DNA of 64,000 nt, taken from NCBI GenBank assembly GCA_963921935.1, contig OY998181.1, forward strand, positions 139,089,423 through 139,153,422, written 5' to 3'. The notes below the pieces were generated by a model. It searched no databases. It saw only the letters and a program-made list of their open reading frames with translations, and was not told the origin of the DNA. The position numbers and the translations under genes were made by a program. Shown here in pieces: positions 1 to 12,040 of this stretch. Numbering within the stretch: the first letter of the stretch is position 1; every line of letters begins with the position of its first letter. This stretch comes from Galeruca laticollis (lineage: Eukaryota > Arthropoda > Insecta > Coleoptera > Chrysomelidae).

Positions 1-582
1 GTAGACCTAGGAGCGGAAATTAGCAAACGGCTGCAAAGGTGGAATGAGGCGGCATCGGCATACATCACTGATCTACAAACTTTGATGCGTAGACATGGGA
101 AACTCTCCGATGAACAACAATTGGCCTGGCTATATCGTAATCTGCTACCTGAATATCGACAGCAGATCCGTAAAACGGACTTTAAAGATTTTACTTCTTT
201 CTGTCAAGAGGTCAAGGAATTCGAGTTGCTACGAAAAGAACTCCAAAATATTCCTAGCACCAGTGGATGGCGAAGAGGAACAAATCAACGTTTTCCGCCG
301 GCTAATACATCTCGGCATCCAAATGCAACTGCCAGTCAGGCCCGAGAACCTGAAGCTAGTACCAGTTCTTTCCGTCCGGCCAATCCGGTCAGTCGAGCAC
401 CTATGTACAGGAGTTCTAGTACACTGTGTTGGCGTTGTGATGAGACAGGCCACGTCCGAACAAACTGTAGAAACCCGTTGAAAGTATTCTGTTCCCGCTG
501 CCGTAAAGAAGGAGTCCTTACCCGAGACTGTTCCTGTTCGAAGACTCATCAACAAAATGGGAACTGCTCGAAAACTCAATAA
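1..582 (+). pseudogene. LTR-retrotransposon gag fragment with zinc knuckle
   Basis: The frame is open from base 1 to the stop at 580-582 (193 residues), so the gene begins outside the window. The N-terminal half is a helical, charged capsid-like region with the typical gag phrase NLLPEY. A Ser/Pro/Arg-rich linker follows, then a C-terminal CCHC zinc knuckle (C143, C146, H151, C156). A second knuckle-like motif has C164, C167 and C177, but Val172 stands where His is expected, so it is probably non-functional. Gag proteins of this kind coat retrotransposon RNA in the cytoplasm. No protease or reverse transcriptase follows, so this is a truncated copy. The layout suggests Ty3/gypsy, but the clade is not certain. 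Confidence 0.7.
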
Positions 583-958
583 TCGCTACGCGAAGGCTAC
601 CGTAAGAAACGCATTTAGATTATTAAATGTAGGTAGCCACTTACCAATAATTTCTACCAAGGTGTGCAGTTTGCAGCACATAGGAGAAGCAGATATATAA
701 TGCAGCACTAAAAATTTGAACAAATGCAGCTTATAATACAAGGCAAGATCTACGGTAAACGCAGCAAAGGTAGAAAAAATAAATCATGACTACGAAATAT
801 TAGAGACTGGACCCACACAGATGTAAACACCCTTATCCACCAAGCACTTTACAGAAAATAATGCCATATTATTCGCCAATCTCAGTAGAGAAGGCACTTG
901 GGAGGGAGGAAACATTGGAAAAGCAGTCAATCTGACAGAATGATTTGAAGCACACTAT
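583..958. other. Unassigned AT-rich stretch
   Basis: No reading frame or repeat is recognised. It separates the gag fragment from the tandem repeat. Confidence 0.4.
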
Positions 959-1745
959 TTAAACAACAATAATCATATATTAACTTATAAAATTTTAAAT
1001 TAACGCTATAAGCAGTGATTATTGTAACCCACTAAATTGATCGAAATAATTTTATCCTGAACAATGGAAGCCTGGACAAGATTATGTAATACACGGTATC
1101 AAAACTTTCCAATTCTAAGGTAACGCTAGGAGGAATGATTATTGTGACCCACCAAATTCCATCGAAATATTTTTCCTAAACAGGATGTAAAGCAGTGTCA
1201 GAACAATAATCATATATTAACTTAAAAATGTTAAGTTAACGCTATGAGCAATGTTTATTGTAACCCACTAAAATGATCGAAATATTTTTTCCTGAACAAT
1301 GGAAGACTGGACAAGATTATGTAATATATGGTATCAAAACTTTTCAATCCTAAGGTAACGTTAAGAGAAAGGATTATTGTAACCCACTAAATTCCATCGA
1401 AATATTTTTCCTAAACAATCGAAGAGTAGTAACTGGATAATGGGATGATGTAAAGCAAAGTATCAAAAAAACAATAATCATATTATAATAACATATATAT
1501 TTTAAGTTAACGCTATGAGCAATGATTATTGTAACCTACTAAATACCATCAAAATATTTTTACTAAACAATGGAAGAGTAGTCACTGAATGAAAAGATGA
1601 TGTAACGCACAGTATGAAAACAACAATAATCATATATTAACTTATAAATTTTAAGTTAACGCTATGAGCAATGATTATTGTTACAAACCAAATTCCATCG
1701 AAATAATTGTCCTAAACAATGTAAGAGTAGTAACTGAATGGTTCT
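959..1745 (+). repeat. Diverged ~120-150 bp tandem repeat with stem-loops
   Basis: A core related to TTATTGTAACCCACTAAAT recurs six times, near 1018, 1138, 1254, 1374, 1525 and 1674, giving spacings of about 120, 116, 120, 151 and 149 bp. The first four units alternate between a form followed by TTGATCGA (units 1, 3) and a form followed by ATTCCATCGA (units 2, 4), which is a small higher-order pattern. Units 1, 3, 5 and 6 carry an inverted pair, CAATAATCA on the left and TGATTATTG on the right about 50 bp away. An inner pair TTAACTT / AAGTTAA gives a two-tier hairpin. It could be a short satellite or the internal repeat of a non-autonomous transposon. Confidence 0.8.
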
Positions 1746-2362
1746 AAATCAAATTTTAGAAAGCAACAGATGTAACCAGTAATTTTAATTTCAGGTATCC
1801 TCTATCCAAATGTACAGCTTCCATTTCTTCTGCTGAAATAAATAAAACACTACAATTGGTTCTACGAACAGTTGGTATTTTGAATCAACTATATAATGTC
1901 AATATTTTATTTAATATACTGAGTAACACAACAATAAAAAATACTTAAAAAAAATGTTCACCTAAAATATAAAAAAATTTTGTGCTTCAGTTTTCTTCAT
2001 CATATTATTGTGGATATCTGCATAAAGATACATATACCTAAAAAAAACATCAATTAAATATAAATATTTTTTATCAGCCATTGATCCACATAACTACATA
2101 CTAAATAAGTGACGACTTGTTGAGAGGAAACGAAAATTGTACAAAAAATTCAATTCTTATTTAAGATTCAGATTAAAAATACAATAATGGCTAATATCAA
2201 TTATAATAAAGGAAAAAAAATATTGTACAGATCATTTAGATAAAAAAGTTCACTATAAAAAATTCTGATGCCATGATTTTAATAAAAACACCAAATTGTT
2301 TTTATTTGAGAAAATATATTACACACTTCATAATTCTTGAGATGCTTTAATATTATAGTATA
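1746..2362. other. Unassigned AT-rich stretch
   Basis: Very AT-rich with many A-runs. No gene, repeat copy or regulatory element is recognised. Confidence 0.4.
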
Positions 2363-2940
2363 TTGTTTAAAATAAGTTTACAAATTAAATTCCTGTTTTC
2401 CCCAAGTTATACCTGTTTATTTCTACGTTTCATTCATTTCATTCCGACATATACACACATCTTAATCCTTTCAACCTCTCTCACATATAACATTCATCTT
2501 CACTATTATCTGATGCTTTTGTTGATACCCACAGATTCTGAAGGCAAGGAAGCTGCCGCAGAATCCATTACGGCTATCTATTATAGACTAGGTAATTACA
2601 AAAATCCAATTAGATTAGATAGGTTAAAAATATGTGATGGTATTGCTGAGAAATCTAAAAACAATTTTCTTATTCGCCTTGATCTGCTAAGAATCCCCCA
2701 CCTTGCATTTTCCCATATAAGTAGATATTACTCTAGCACAATACAAAGACTAAATTTAATCAAGGTCACTTCCAAAGGCATCTTCACATACTGGGTTTAG
2801 TATGTTCTCATTGTATGTGTAATAAAATAGTTGATCTAAATCAGCTATTCTTTGAATACTCTAAGCATTTTTCTCCTACTGAAAAACTTCTCTCTCATTT
2901 AACAAAATATGGATTCCAACTATTTCCACGGTAATATCAA
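2363..2940 (+). pseudogene. Probable C-terminal relic of a LINE
   Basis: A 145-codon frame (2363-2800) continues in another frame to about 2935. Its first third is hydrophobic and probably not coding in origin. The later part resembles the region after RNase H in I/Jockey-type LINEs. The last part has a Cys-x-Cys motif followed by VDLNQLFFEY, matching the better preserved DLNHIFFEC motif near 22.9 kb. The expected final Cys is Tyr here, and frame changes are needed, so this is a dead fragment. Alternative: chance open frame plus a short LINE tail. Confidence 0.35.
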
Positions 2941-3504
2941 ATCATAATTAATATGTGGCAAATAATGAAAGCTGCTGCCATCCCCCTAATACACACATAG
3001 AGAGGCGGAATATCCTTAAGGAAAACTAGGCACACGCCAAGGCACGCAAGGTTACAAAGCACGCGCGTAATCCTCTGTTCTACATAGCCTCATTTACGTC
3101 ATTCTAGAACAATGATTTCCAACCAGTGGTCCGCAGAAGCCAAAATATGGTCCGCGGATGATTTTAAATTTAGCGGACGGTGAGCTGTTGGACGTCGTGC
3201 ATTGAGTGCGAAGAGCGCAGGTGGTGAGGGCGATACGCGAGGCTGGCGGCTCGGCGAAGACGATACGTCTGAGATCTGCCCACAATTGAACGTGTGTCGT
3301 GTGCAAGGAATTACCTACGCTTTGCGCTGTCATTTTTTATACTGGAGTATCAAGAAATAGTATTTAGTACTACTTAACTGTACGAGGAAGTTAATCATTC
3401 CTTACAAACCGTTGTTCTTGACGTTATTTCTTGAATTTGTTCGTAAATAATATAGGTAAGTGAATATTTTGTTTTTATAAACACTTTCCATAGGTATGGA
3501 CAAT

Positions 3505-4930
3505 GAGAAAGTTAGATGATCCAGCAGCTGCAATTTCTCAAATATTTGATCTATTTGTGAAAAAATGTTAGGAGTGTTATACTATTGGAGAATCAGCTTG
3601 TGTGGACGAAATGCTAGTTGGTTTCAGAGGAAGATGTACATTCAAAATGTACATTCCAAATAAACTTGATAAATATGGGTTGAAAATTATGTGTTGCACT
3701 GATGCACAAACTGGAATTTCTACAATGGATACATTTATACAGGTAAAGATTCAGATAAAAGGAATTTACCTAATGAAGATTAAAAATTTAGCAAACCAAC
3801 TCGAAGTGTTCTGTGCCTAACACAGCCATTATATAACACGAACAGAAATGTGACATTTGATAATTGGTTCACATCTATAGAACTTGTGAACATATTATAA
3901 AAAAAAAAGAGGATTAACATGTATTGGCACAATCCGGAGAAATAAAAAGGAAATTCCATCGCAATTTCTACCCAGTAACGAAAGGGTGGTTGGATCTGCA
4001 TTATATGGTTTCACAAGAGATTTAACACTGGTGTAATGATATAGTATTAAAAATTTATATTTTATTTATAATGATAGATTTTATATTTCAATAAAATGTT
4101 GTATTTGTGAGGTAAGCGACCTGAGTACCATGTGGCTCATGTTTATATTAGGAAATATTATTTGTATATTATTTTGTCATGTGTATGTATGAATATGTCT
4201 ATGCTGAACATCAGATTTTGCAATAAGATGCAGTGTAAGCACCATGTGCCGAAATGTAATTAGAACATACATTTTACTACGTATTCTCAAAATCCAATCG
4301 ATATTTTAATTATTAATAAAGTTAAGTTGTTAGAGTTAACTGGCTTTTCAATTATATTCCATCAATGGCCTAACCTTGGAAGAACCTACAACATACAATC
4401 GTTAGAATCATTACACTGGTTTCATATGTACCAAAAAAAATAAGGCGAAGATGCAGAGTCTGGGAAACCTTATATCATTTTAGATTACAATTCAACAAAA
4501 GGTGAAGTAGACACAATTGATGAAAAATATTCGAAATTCTGCGCTCGTAGGAGCCGTCGGTGGCCACTCACGATTTTTTATACTCTTTGATATCAGCACT
4601 GTCAATTCGTTCATACTATATAACAGTTATCCAGAAAATTCCCAAACGGCAGATCCGATTTCGTGAAAAAACCCGCTTTAAAACTAATGACACCACATTT
4701 ACAGAGGAGGTCGAGAAATACTAAGCTGACTCGAAAATTGCGATTGAGTATTATGGAGATACTTGATGAAAAAAGAGATGATAATATTCCTGAAACTAGA
4801 GTCGAAACATTGGAAAAAAGAAAAAATTGTTCCCTTTGCTCTTATCAAAAAAAGAAGAACTGCATATGTTTGTTACGAATGCTAGAATCCAATTTGTTTA
4901 GAATGTGCGTTTTGTCAATTTTTTCAAAAT
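3505..4930 (+). pseudogene. piggyBac transposase relic
   Basis: A DDE cut-and-paste transposase, broken by stops and frameshifts. The recognisable blocks occur in order. First comes VDEMLVGFRGRC (about 3605), which holds the first catalytic Asp and is followed by the YIPNKLDKYG block. Next is FDNWFTSIELVN (about 3860) with the second Asp. Then comes a GTIRRNKKEIPSQF block (about 3930), and STKGEVDTIDE (about 4500) with the third Asp. The relic ends with a Cys-rich zinc-binding domain (CSLC at about 4830, then YVCYEC in a shifted frame). The frame shifts after about 3895, a 380-bp insert splits the gene at 4033-4412, and more frameshifts lie in the C-terminal finger. The N-terminal third is missing. 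Confidence 0.85.
4033..4412. mobile_element. 380-bp non-autonomous insert inside the piggyBac relic
   Basis: The insert is bounded by a perfect 8-bp direct repeat ACACTGGT (4025-4032 and 4413-4420). Removing it and one repeat copy rejoins the piggyBac reading frame into its SYVPKKNK block. The ends are weakly inverted (GTAATGAT on the left, ATCATT on the right). There is no open frame. An 8-bp duplication is typical of hAT and P elements, so a hAT-type MITE is the likeliest identity. Confidence 0.75.
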
Positions 4931-5282
4931 AAATATTTTTGACTAAATTTTTGTGCTTGATTTTAGTTCGACTCTTTTTGTATCCAAATTAGTAATAATT
5001 TCATAGAGTGTCTAAGAATTTCAATTTCATTTCAGTAGTTCAAAAGATAGATGTAAAAAAACATAATTTTTCATTCTACGTCGAGAAAATCTGATTATTG
5101 AATTTTTATTCCATTTCTGCGCATGTTTTCCACTTCTGCAATGACACAGAGAAGAAATAAATAGTTAACAAAGCAAAAACGATGGAAATTTAAAATTATG
5201 TGTCTTTTTGAGACGTATAGTTAGTAACAACGTTTCATATTTGATACGTTAGTAGTTAAGGGTTAAAATTATTGTGTGAAGG

Positions 5283-8280
5283 GTTGAAAAAATCCACATT
5301 TGTAATATTTGCATTCCTCATTACACTGTGTTAACGGGCTGTTTAGTCCATAATTCCTATGATGGAATTGTAAATGGAATGTACAATTTGATCTTGTTTC
5401 AAAAAGCTACACTTTCCGACCAATATCATGCAGAATATCAGGGCAGGAAACTTCACCTGATAGCAACTTGTACAAAAAACAAAAGTCCGCTCGTGTTCTC
5501 CTATTTTCGAGTGTTTCAATATTTAGCTTGAAGCATAAATTTGTGTAGTCCACAAGGTAATTGACTATGGGAATATTTAGTTTATATGCTGAATATCTTA
5601 AAAATGTATGCTGTATTGTTTCAAGAATATTTACACAAATGTTATAACAAGGATTCCAGACAATCGATGCATATTCCATATTCGAACAAACAATTGCACA
5701 ATAAATGATTTTTAATGACATTAAAGACAAATCCTCTGGGCATATCCTAATAGTTTTCGTGATTTCATTGAAATATTTATTATATGTTGGGGGGGGGAAG
5801 AAGTTTACTGTCCATTAGAATACCAAGATCTTTTATGTCATCCACCTTTGTTAAGTCCATTTCATTATTGGAATATGGAAAGCTCAAGTCATTGTGGGAT
5901 CTTTCAAAGTAAATAGAGAAACACCTGTGTAGGTTGAGGTCCATACCATTCAGGTACACCATCCTACAACGTTATTATGATCATTCTGCAGAACAAGGCA
6001 GTCTTCTTTATTTTTTACGTTCTTTTATATTTTCAAATCAGTGAAGAGTAAGAAGTGTGATTCACTAATAATTTCACTAATATCGTTTACAGATTCTATA
6101 GCAAGAGACTACAGTGACTTCCCTATAGTACACCAGAGTGTACTTCGATTATATCAGAAATATAATTTTTAATTTTCACCCATTAGAATCTGCCTGTTAA
6201 AACACCCCTCATCCATTTTAGTAAGTTACCAGTTATACCCAATGCTGCCAATTTTGATACTAATAAATCATGATGAACTCTATCAAAAGCCTTGGAGAAT
6301 TCAGTGTAAATATAATGTACTTGATAACCCATTTTAAATGCCTTCAATATATCAGTCTGGTATACAAGTAAGTTAGTAATAGTTGATCTTCCCTTACAAA
6401 AACCATGTTGTTGATCTATAATCAAATTTTTACACTCCTAAGACAAAAAACTAGTAACAAGAGAATCAAATAATTTAGGTATGCAAGACTGTAAGCTTAT
6501 ACCCCTGTAATTCATAATGTTTTCCAAATCTCTTGCTTTAAATATGGGCCTGACAAAGTTATATTTCCAATATCCAGGGGATTCTCCTGGATCAAGAGAA
6601 ATATTGAATAATAATTGAAGAGGAATACTCACTGCACAAATGCACCTTTTTAGAAAATAGGCGGGTATGCCATCAGGACCACAAGAGAGACTATTTTTCA
6701 GACTAGAAATCCCAGTGAATACATACCCCCGTGACAAACTAAGGCTACTTACATTAATAGTTTTGCTAAAAATAAGTTCAGGTACAAAACAATTTGACTT
6801 AGTATACACAGAAGAAAAGTTTTCTGCAAATAAATTAGCGGTTTCACAGCCACTTTTGCTTTTTTTATGATTCAGGTACATGTTAGGAAACTCACACATT
6901 CTCTTAGCATTAGCAAATCGCCAAAATGACCCAGGATCTATTGATAAATTATCCTCTATATGTTGTAAATAACTACGATAGCATTGGGATCTGAGAATTT
7001 CAGATAAGCACTATTGTCATCAGTTCGCTTGTACAGTTTATGCATTTTCTTCTTCTCAGATATACACTCCTTTAATTCTTGGCTATACCCAGTGGGGAAT
7101 TTTCACTTTTTTATTAATTTGATAGGTACAAAAAAATTTAGTGCTGAATAAAGAACTTCATATAACTGTTACATTAATGTCACTTTACAAAAAAAGTTAA
7201 CCCAGTCAACTGATGCAATATAATAGTTAATAGCATTATAGTCAGCTCTCTTGAAATCATATATAACTTCCTTGTAGGGTAAAGATGCTATTTTATGAGC
7301 CAATTGAATGTCAAAAGTAACTCCATTATGATGTAAATTGTTGTGATGAAGCAAGTCGATAGCAGGTTTTACATCAATATCACTCAAGTTTGAAAACAAG
7401 AGATCCAGATACACGACTATTTGGAACCTTATTCTGTTGAAACAGGTTGAGGAAGCTGAATATTTCGCACAATGTAATTGCTGGAGAATTTAGAGGACAT
7501 TGCACATTAACACCTAAGCAACCATTAGTCCAGACTGCTTGTGGAACGTTGTAGTCACCAGCGATAATAAACGAATGGTTAGGGTACTGTCTTTTCATAT
7601 CTTTGACATCACTGACATGTTGAATATATTTATTGATATTTGAGTTTGGTGGGATGTAAATACCACCCATAACAAATTTAACAGAATCACTCTGTAATTC
7701 AGCATAACACTGTTCAATCTATGAATTGATTGCAATCAGTCTCGAGCTCAGCTTATTATAAATAATCAATAAGGTACATCTACCTCTCTTCTTCTCACGC
7801 GTGATACACGATCTATCACACCTGTAAATTGTATAATTTGGAATTGAGATTTCATTATTGCTAATGTCTTCCGACAACCAAGTTTCTGTTATAATAATAA
7901 CGTCATACGAAGATTGTATGACAGAATTTTTGAAATAAGTAAAGCTTTACTTCAGACCACCAACATTTTGACACACCTACTTGGAGTTTTTTGGAGCCAC
8001 ACTGTCCGTTTTGATAATCATAGGTACCCCTCTTGTATATTTTATTGTTAAATTAATCTCTCCATTTGGTTTTCTTGTATTCAGCTCATCTTGAACCCTT
8101 CTGAGAAAGTATCTCTGCATCATGATTTGATCAGCAGAAATAAAATGTAAGGGAAATGTAATTGGCTTGTGTAATTTTGTTTTTAATTACAATTACTAGT
8201 CTGTTGGAAATATCTGGGACTGTGGTTTCTGTAAGATATTTTCTACCAGGTCGATTGTATTGTGTCCAATAGTGTAAGGA
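5283..8280 (-). pseudogene. CR1/Jockey-like LINE, degraded
   Basis: Reading down the minus strand, the parts occur in order. The C-terminal tail of ORF1 (about 8270-8008) carries the INLTIKYTRGVP motif. An AP-type endonuclease follows (about 7960-7380) with ITETWLS and GDYNVPQAVW. Then come a linker (7414-7169) and the reverse transcriptase: PDGIPAYFLK region (6899-6438), HGFCKGRST and FSKAFDRVHHDLL (6425-6183), and the thumb and C-terminal region (5962-5407). The active-site box near 6040 reads FTDLKI where FADDLKI is expected, so one catalytic Asp is gone. Many stops and frameshifts are present. It is 5'-truncated inside ORF1, where it meets the next LINE head to head. Confidence 0.85.
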
Positions 8281-8289
8281 ATATAAGAA

Positions 8290-11200
8290 GATAGAAGAAC
8301 AGCCAATCAAAAATTAACAGAACTTATGGAAGAAATAATAAAAATGAAGCTAATTATAAATAACCAGAATGTTTTACCAATAAAAAACCAAATGGCTAAT
8401 ATCCCTAAAAGAAGTGGATCTTGCAATGTTGCAGTCAACTCTGAACAATACACAACATATGCATCAGTCTCAAATACCCAAAATTATCAGGATATGAAAA
8501 AGCATAATTTAAATCTTCCTTTAGCAAAGTTAATTCATCTGCCAAATATTAACTTGAACAAGAGAAAACCATCTACAGCACAATCTGCGAACATCTTCTT
8601 TAATAATAGTAAAGCTAGTCAACAAGGTAGTATAGTAAATGACCAAGCTGAAATGATGAATAACATAATTAACATAACACGAATGAAGGTGAATTTCAGC
8701 AAATCAAACGAAGACCGAGAAAACGTAACTTAGGATGCGGTGATGGATATAATACTTTTCAGGGAAGAAATACTCCACTAACAAAATCTGGATGTGCATA
8801 TTAAGAGTTCCGGATAATGTAAAAGCAAGTGATGTACAATCTTTTATCCACTCTAAAGCCAATGTAACACACTCGGCCAATGTTGAAATGAATATTAAAG
8901 TTACAAAGTTCAGTACAATCACAACAAAAGCTGATAACCAGTCATTCATGATTGGTGTAAATCCCATTCTTCAAGAGGAGGTATACAAATCCAGTTTTTG
9001 ACCAAAAAAAATCGCTTTCGAAAGATTTGATTTTAGGAGAGGACAAAGATTTCTAAACTCTCAGAAATCTGAAATAAATAGTCAGCAACATGCAGCATCG
9101 TTTTTACCAATGTGAGGACAGAAGAGAATACGGACTTAATCTCAAAATTGAAGAACCCTTCACAAAGATATAAGAAAATTAAAAGTTCTAAGGAGAAGGA
9201 AAGTACAGATACCTTAAATTTGGAGTGTATGCACATTAACATACAGGGTGGACTAATAAAAAAATATCAGATTTAAATTTAATCTTAGAAAAATAAAATG
9301 TAAGTATTCCATGTATTATTAAACATTGGCTTATTGCAAATAATTTAAAAATTACGCACATAAGAAACTTCCAACTAATGTAGAGTTTCTCACGTGTAAA
9401 TGGAAAAAAGGTGGTGCCTGCATTTTTGTCAATAGCGAGATATTTAACGCTGTAAATTTGCAATAAATAAATTTAAACAAATTTTGTATTGAAGGTGAAT
9501 TTGAAATATGTGGTGGAAAAATGGAATGTGACGAAAAAAAATTTGTTTTTACAGACCTCCATATGCTACTAATTTTAAAACATTTATGAATCAGAACTTT
9601 TACTTTATAATACTTAAGATAACAATAACATGTTCTTGATCTGTGGTGACATTAATATGGAGTTTTTAATTCAAAACAACCAAAAAGATACTTTAATAAA
9701 TTTGTTAAAGGAGTTTAATTAAACATCATATTAACGTACCTACAAGAATAACCAGTAACAGTTCCACATGTATAGACAATATCTTCACCAATTATGATAT
9801 AGATAAGGTAAAAGTGTGTGATCCTAACATAGTTACATTTCAAAATATTTGATCAAAATAAACTTGGGAGAAGGAATATGAAGCCACACATTTTCATGGA
9901 AAATTTGCAGCATTTTATGAATCATTTGTATATTATTATGATTTAATGTTTACTGAAACAAAGAAATGTCTTAAAAAATATAAACATAAAAATCCTTTTC
10001 CATCAAAAATTAATGAACTACATGATCAGCTGTGTAAAATGAACAGATTGAGAAAAGTAATAAACAATCAAAATTATACAGAGCGTTCCAAAGATTCAAG
10101 AAAGAATACCAGATTACTAAGTAAAAAAGACTTACGTGAAAAAAATAATAATAGAATTTGTAACAGTGGTAATGTAATGAGGTAATCTTGGAAAATAATT
10201 AATGATACTTGGGGAAACATCAAAAACAACGTAGAGAACATAAAAATTGAGGGTGAAAATAACTTAACACCTAAAGAAAAAGCAAATTATATCAATAAAT
10301 ATTTTGTAGTAAACCAAAACAACATTATTCCTAATTATAATATACCACTTGATACATCTTATAGAAACTTCTTTCTATTTACAACAACTCCTGATGAGAT
10401 TATATCTATCATCAATAAAACCACTGCCAAACCTGCAGGAGTTGATGAAATTAACGGTAAGGTAATAAAAATGGCTACTGGGTTTATTGCTGAGCCCATA
10501 TCTCATTTAATTAATGAATCATTTACCTCAGGTACCTTTCCTAATTTGAAAATTCCAGTTTACAAAAACAAGAGGGTAAAAGATGAATTAAATAACTACC
10601 GTCTTATTTGTATGCAAAGTCAAGTAACTAAAATATTTGAACTGGCATTCTCTGAATGTCTCGTTAATTATCTTGAACATTTTAATATGCTACCTCAATC
10701 TCAAAATGGCTTTAGAAAGAAAAGATCAACATCCACTGCCATTGTTGCTTGTTTAGAATTCATTTATATTGTACTTAATGAAAAGCTACACGTTTTGGGT
10801 TTTTTTTATGATCTTAGCCGTGCATTTGACACAGTTGATCATGAACTTTTGCTAATGAAACTTCAAGGAATTGGGATATGCAGAACACCGTATGACTAGG
10901 CAAAATCTTATTTGTCCAATAGAACTCAAGTAGTTACAGTTAACAACACAACATCTGAGCCTATTCCCTCTGAAACTGGAGTACCACAAGGATCGATTCT
11001 TGGCCCATTATTTTTTATTATCTTCGTCAGTGATATTAACAAAATTGGTTTAACCTCTCAAAAAATTATTCAATATACCTATGACACTAATATCATGGTG
11101 AATCAACAATTTGAAGAACTCATTGAAGAAACTAATGTGGCATCTTTTGAACTGAATAAATATTTCATGGGAAATGGTTTAACATTGAATGTGTCAAAAA

Positions 11201-12040
11201 GACATTTTATGCGTTTTTTGCCACAAAATGTCCCTGATATTGAGCCTTTTTTACATGTTAATGGAAAATCATTTCAGAGTGTCGATCAATTCAAAATCTT
11301 AGGAATAATACTAGCTCCCAAGCTCAGCTCATATAAATGCGGTGATTGTAAAAATAAGTTCATGTTGTTATATAATTAGAAATCTAAGAGAAACTGTCTC
11401 TCTGAATGTATTAAAGCTCATTTATTATGGACTAATCATCCTTTCTTGAGAGGACTTTAAAGTTCAAAAGAAGGCTATAAGAGCTATGTACAATGTACAG
11501 TGTTTCTCCAATAAGGACATGCAGATCATTTTTTAAGAAGTCTGAAATTTTAACTCTTCCAAGTTTATTTATCTTCCAAGTAATTAAATTTGTCGAAGAT
11601 AATCAAAGTTCACTTATAAAAAATGAAGACATACACACATATGACACTAGACAGAAGAGTGATATATCCACCAACCATTTTCACGTTTAGAAATAGGGCA
11701 ACATTCTCCAAAGCATATTGGAATAATATGCTATAAGTTCAGTAATATATTAAAAATACAGAAAAAAACATGGGAACATCAAAGAAATTGAGAAATATAC
11801 TTCATTCATTTTTATTACAGCATACATTCTACAGTGTTGAGGAGTTTCTCACAAATTAATACTTTATTTTAAAAATTACCTTCGTATTTAGTTTGTAGTC
11901 GATTTTATTCATGTGAATGTTTTTATTCTAATTACCTGTATTTCGTTTGTTTAGTTGATTAATCTGATAGAGTTGTGTATTATATGAAATTTTGTATAAT
12001 GTATGATTCTCATAGATGAAAAATATATTCTATTCTATTC
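8290..12040 (+). pseudogene. PHD-finger-type LINE (CR1/Jockey group), degraded
   Basis: ORF1 starts truncated near 8290 with a coiled-coil-like segment. It continues at 8326-8733 and, after a frameshift, at about 8780-9050 with an RRM-like unit (ILRVPDNVKASDVQSFIH) and the FERFDFRRGQRF tail. The endonuclease lies at about 9230-9860 (YRPP, GDINMEF) in several frames. The reverse transcriptase runs about 10200-11380, with FYDLSRAFDTVDHELL and GVPQGSILGPLFF. A TAG at 10897 interrupts it; the sister copy at 61.4 kb has Trp there. The catalytic box reads YTYD instead of YADD, so it is inactive. The 3' end is a short ATTCT repeat near 12030-12040, the simple tail common in this group. The family also occurs at 46.0-46.9 kb and 60.7-63.2 kb. 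Confidence 0.85.

Larger units (their letters stand above)
3452..5262 (+). mobile_element. piggyBac-like element, degraded and interrupted
   Basis: The coding relic lies at 3505-4930. A GTAAGT donor near 3454 and an acceptor ending CCATAG at 3489-3494 suggest a short leader intron. On the right the element seems to end in GGG at 5260-5262 next to a TTAA at 5263-5266; piggyBac elements are known to insert at TTAA with ends beginning CCC. The matching left end is not found, so the 5' side is truncated or too diverged. The stretch 3095-3340 just upstream is relatively GC-rich and could belong to it. Confidence 0.65.

Noticed and set aside
959..1745. CRISPR-like array
   Set aside because: Units are long, diverged and have no separate unique spacers; the genome is eukaryotic.
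2363..2800. Signal-peptide or membrane protein
   Set aside because: The hydrophobic N-terminus is low-complexity and the rest fits a decayed LINE tail better.
3095..3340. hAT-like end (CCAACCAGTGGTCCGC)
   Set aside because: Resembles some hAT ends, but no partner end or 8-bp duplication was found.
4025..4420. Intron in the piggyBac gene at 4031-4420
   Set aside because: The left edge could be a GT donor, but the right edge has no AG acceptor, whereas an exact 8-bp direct repeat fits an insertion.
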